Source: Lithospermum erythrorhizon
Taxonomy: Eukaryota; Streptophyta; Magnoliopsida; Boraginales; Boraginaceae
DNA length: 64,000 nucleotides
Assembly: GCA_019722365.1 (NCBI GenBank)
Contig: JADFUC010002027.1
Coordinates: 124,001 to 188,000 of the forward strand
Direction of reading: 5' to 3'
The notes below the pieces were generated by a model, which saw nothing but the letters and a program-made list of their open reading frames with translations, had not been told where the DNA came from and searched no databases. A program made the position numbers and the translations under genes. Below are positions 60,940 to 64,000 of this stretch, piece after piece. Numbering within the stretch: position 1 is the stretch's first letter; each line of letters begins with the position of its first letter.

Positions 60940-63314
60940 CAAATAGAGCTAATGGATTAAAAAATGAATTTAAATATAGAAAAAGAGAGCAACAAACAAA
61001 CACTTCTCTCTGAGAAGAGTTATACTGTGATATTTTAAAAAATAGGTGAAATGGTATTAATTTCTTTGTAAGCTTTACAAAGATGCACATAAAAATGGCT
61101 AAATCTTTCGATTTGTTTGTAAAACTATTTTCAAAAACTAATTCAAATGTGATCGAAGTCAAATGTCGATAGCAAAAATTGAAAACGACTTATATTTAAA
61201 TTGGATGTTGTATCTTTTATTACCCTTTTGGATTAAACTCTGCCAGACCAAACATCGTTGTAATCTGCGGACAATATTGTAATAAAGAGAATTAGGATGT
61301 CACCACTTTATTATTAAACTCACTCTTTTTGTATGACAAAGGGTATTGTAAAAAATATTGTACCCAGGGCACAAACATGATGTTTCATTAAAAGTAGGCC
61401 AAATGTTGAAATAGATTGAATGTATTTAATTATAAATTTGGGATAGATTCAATACTTTAGATTTAAAGGAGATTAATGACATGCACCGATTTCTCAAATA
61501 TTTGGATATTATTTTATTATGTTTAATTCGAAATCATTCTAAAACTCAGAAAAACCTTACCATCCTTTGAAGTTTTCTAATTAATATTTTTATTTTTGAA
61601 AGTTAAATTTGATCACAAATAATTTCTTTTTAAATATAAAAATTCGATGGTAGATACATATTATTTTTAACAATGATGTCCTCCTCGACTAAATATATCA
61701 ATTTAACTAATCAACAATATAAGATCATCGAATTATTTTCTTTAGTGCCAAGTTAAATTGGTACATTTTTACACTTCTAAATTTTTTGTGATCCTTAAAT
61801 ATATAAAATTCATATCTCGCACGGAATTAAATAACAATATTAATAATAAATAATAATTCTACAAAGAAATATATGATTATTTAACAAATATCTATTATAA
61901 AACAATAGTTCTACATAATAATAATAAATATCAATAATAATTCTACAAAAAAAACGTCTTCTTAAAAAAAATTCTACTCAAAAAAACATATGATTATTTT
62001 TAAATGGAAACATCTATTATAATAACAATAGCTTTACATAAAATATATTATTATTTAACTAACACCAATTACTTGAAATAATAAAACCCCACAAATGATT
62101 TCCAAATCATAATAATGTTTATAATGAAATTAATTTAATATACATATGAGACATATGCTTTGTTCGAACTTCTAAAAAGCTTATACACGTAAAATCGAAA
62201 GAAAAAATAATTGTGTTATTTAGAGATAATTGCCAAATTGCCCTAAATCTGGCTGCACCAAGCCGCACTGTGGCTCCCACTGCCGCTGCACAGTCTCCAT
62301 AATCGGGTAGTACCAAAAAGTTGCACCTCCTTGATCCCCAAACAACATTTTTGTTTAATCTTACCACTAGCCGGCCCCTAGCCAAGAGCTGCGACTTTAC
62401 TCTCAAACTAAGTCACATCTAATATCGAGATAAGTTTAGATTTAACTCAAAACCTTAGTTTACACTGTCATAACTTTACGTTACTTATGACTAAACCGGC
62501 TACTTCATTGAGCATACTATCGACCAAAGCCAATTCCGGCCATTATCTCAGACCATTTTGGCAATTTTTCTATATTATTCAATGCATATTTTTGAATCAT
62601 TAAACATGCAATCGGTATGTATAAACAAAGCTTTTAATTATAAAGTCGACGCAGCGTAATTATAAAATATATATATGCCAAACGATAATGATGATCATCC
62701 TTAAACCGCACGATGCTACGATTTTATTCCACTGATAATCATACATATCTACAAAAAGAGGGGGTAAAATATAGAATAATATTATTATTACCTTTTTTAA
62801 TTTGACGCTTTTTTGTATATCGGTATTTAAACTTCACTATTAATTATTAATTTCTTATTATTTTAATGAATATAAAAAGCTTATATCATTAGACTGCCTT
62901 AAAAATAATTTCACAAAATTCTCTATAATTTTTGAACATATAGTTTAAGAATTAACATAACAAAAAGCTCACCCTCGATATACGAAAAACGCTAAATAAA
63001 AACCGAGGGATTAGTTAATTCTATTAGATCTCCTAACTTTTAATTCTAAATTCTTACTTTAATTAGTAATTAATAACGTGAAAAGTAAGTTAAACACAAC
63101 TCTTATTCACACTTTTATATATATGTTAGCTACTAAATGTAGCCTCCATCGTCAAGAAACCAAAGAAAGAAACTGAAGGAAATTAATACTGGGTCCCTCA
63201 GCCATTGGATACTACAAAAATGGACCAGCTGGTACCTCTGTAGTTTACTTCTATTTGAGAGTTTATTTGGATATCTATCTCAAATGGAAATATACATAGT
63301 AATTATATATGTAC
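60940..63314 (-). other. Large AT-rich intron of the lipase gene
   Basis: About 2.4 kb between two lipase exons. Mostly AT-rich non-coding sequence, apart from a GC-richer island at about 62230-62400. Confidence 0.5.
62119..62406 (-). other. GC-richer island with a 95-codon ORF inside the lipase intron
   Basis: Open minus-strand reading with RRCNFLVLPDYGDCAAAVGA and TVRLGAARFRAIWQL. No family recognised. It could be an inserted repeat, since the sequence TAGGGCAATTTGGCAATTA at its edge is of a kind that recurs in plant repeats. Confidence 0.25.
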
Positions 63315-64000
63315 CTCTCCGACAAAAGATCTAGCTGCAACTACGCCAAACGCAGTGGTCATGTGGCTCAGGTAAGCTATTGGGCTAAGCAGCGCTGCTG
63401 ATTTCACCTTGTCCACAACTTGTTTCTCATTTCCTGATGAGAAGGATGCTAAAGCCATCAAAGTACCCTATTTTTTATGTAGTAATTAGAAGTGAGATTC
63501 AAACAACACAAGTTTCTAGCTGATTGGTCTGGTGGAACGGAATTAACAATGAAGAACTAATCATTTTTCAATTGTCCATATCATTTTCTTTATTCCGTTA
63601 GCAATCTATCTACCAAACAAGCGACTATCAATAATCAATAATGTACAGTATGCATATATCAGAATATAAAGTACATCCTTACCAAAGAATGGCCTACATA
63701 ATGGAGCTTCTGACCAGTTTGTTTGAAAATGAAGTTTATTACTGCCGGTAAATCATTCATTATTAGATCATCCCATGTCCAGTCCCAAAATTCCTGTCCA
63801 GTTTTTAAGAAGGAAAGAAATGTAAGCCAAAAAGTTAAAATGTCTGTGATTAATACTTTCAAATCTCATCCCAAGTGTCCAACTGATCAACATGTAATCC
63901 ACTGTAGTAGCCACATAAATAATTATTGAAGCACCAACTAATTAAGATACGAAGACATGGATAGGATTATAACCAATACAAGATGCATTTTGGTTTTAAG

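Larger units (their letters stand above)
60063..63793 (-). pseudogene. Triacylglycerol lipase (plant acid-lipase type), partial and damaged
   Basis: Readable exons on the minus strand: 63683-63793 (EFWDWTWDDLIMNDLPAV, ending YVGHSL), 63315-63467 (GTLMALASFSSGNEK, AALLSPIAYLSHMTTAFGVV), 60846 to about 60925-60945 (LNQLADILSKSCAQPGVDCY), 60506-60600 (KNCCLNSTVVDLFLNTEPQP) and 60063-60388 (VRDGRLAKYDYGN, LPIFLSYGGRDALSD, YIKDYAHVDFIMG), ending in TAG. The nucleophile motif G-H-S-L-G is split by an intron; the Asp of GGRDALSD and the His of DYAHVDF complete the triad. This family hydrolyses triacylglycerols or related esters. The 5' exons lie beyond the window. Two defects are seen: the donor after 60506 reads AT instead of GT, and the frame is broken near 60925-60940, where TAA TAG sit in frame with the family alignment. 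Confidence 0.78.

Noticed and set aside
61000..61162. Minus-strand ORF ending LALFELK treated as a separate gene
   Set aside because: Its C-terminal residues align with the lipase segment, and the upstream part is AT-rich intron read through.
1..64000. tRNA, rRNA and other RNA genes
   Set aside because: No cloverleaf-type A/B box pair or rRNA-like stretch was recognised on either strand by reading; a covariance-model scan was not possible.

Overview
This is a eudicot-type plant nuclear window made mostly of transposable elements, with two host genes near opposite ends. The evidence for a plant is the families present: an intron-rich DUF707 gene, a plant-type triacylglycerol lipase, Ty1-copia and Ty3-gypsy retrotransposons with plant-style primer-binding sites, and CACTA (En/Spm) transposons with Transposase_21-type proteins. 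I cannot name the species from sequence alone. No RNA gene, CRISPR array or bacterial-type operon was seen.

Layout. 60-10317: a complete but frame-broken SIRE/Maximus-like copia element on the minus strand, with two LTRs of about 1.33 kb, gag-pol, and an extra third ORF remnant. 12058-14994: a DUF707 gene on the minus strand, which I reconstruct as 14 coding exons giving 404 codons without a frameshift; none of these exons is listed as a gene by simple ORF finding. 15884-47357: a nested stack. A Tat-lineage gypsy element (LTRs about 0.52 kb, 5-bp target duplication CTTTA) has its right LTR split by a 22.7-kb CACTA transposon (24190-46922, 3-bp duplication CTA). The CACTA transposase gene is itself split by a chromovirus-like gypsy element (30402-40199), and an LTR-derived block (about 27430-29650) lies in the CACTA left arm. 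49200-59540: a second CACTA-type transposase on the minus strand (50800-53860), C-rich degenerate repeats in three clusters, and an unrecognised minus-strand coding remnant with AT-rich low-complexity spacers. 60063-63793 (continuing past the window): a triacylglycerol lipase gene on the minus strand with a damaged splice donor and a broken frame.

How it fits together. Removing the nested stack puts the DUF707 upstream region directly against position 47363, so the gypsy insertion lies about 0.9 kb upstream of the DUF707 start codon and separates it from the sequence around 47.4-49.2 kb. Nearly every transposon ORF is broken by small indels, while the DUF707 exons are clean. This fits old inactive elements, but base-calling errors in methylated repeat DNA could contribute. 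I found no convincing new biological system. The most interesting items are the datable nest, two host splice sites in which the invariant G has become A, a promoter-like palindromic module inside the copia element facing the opposite way to gag-pol, and antisense coding fragments in the gypsy element.
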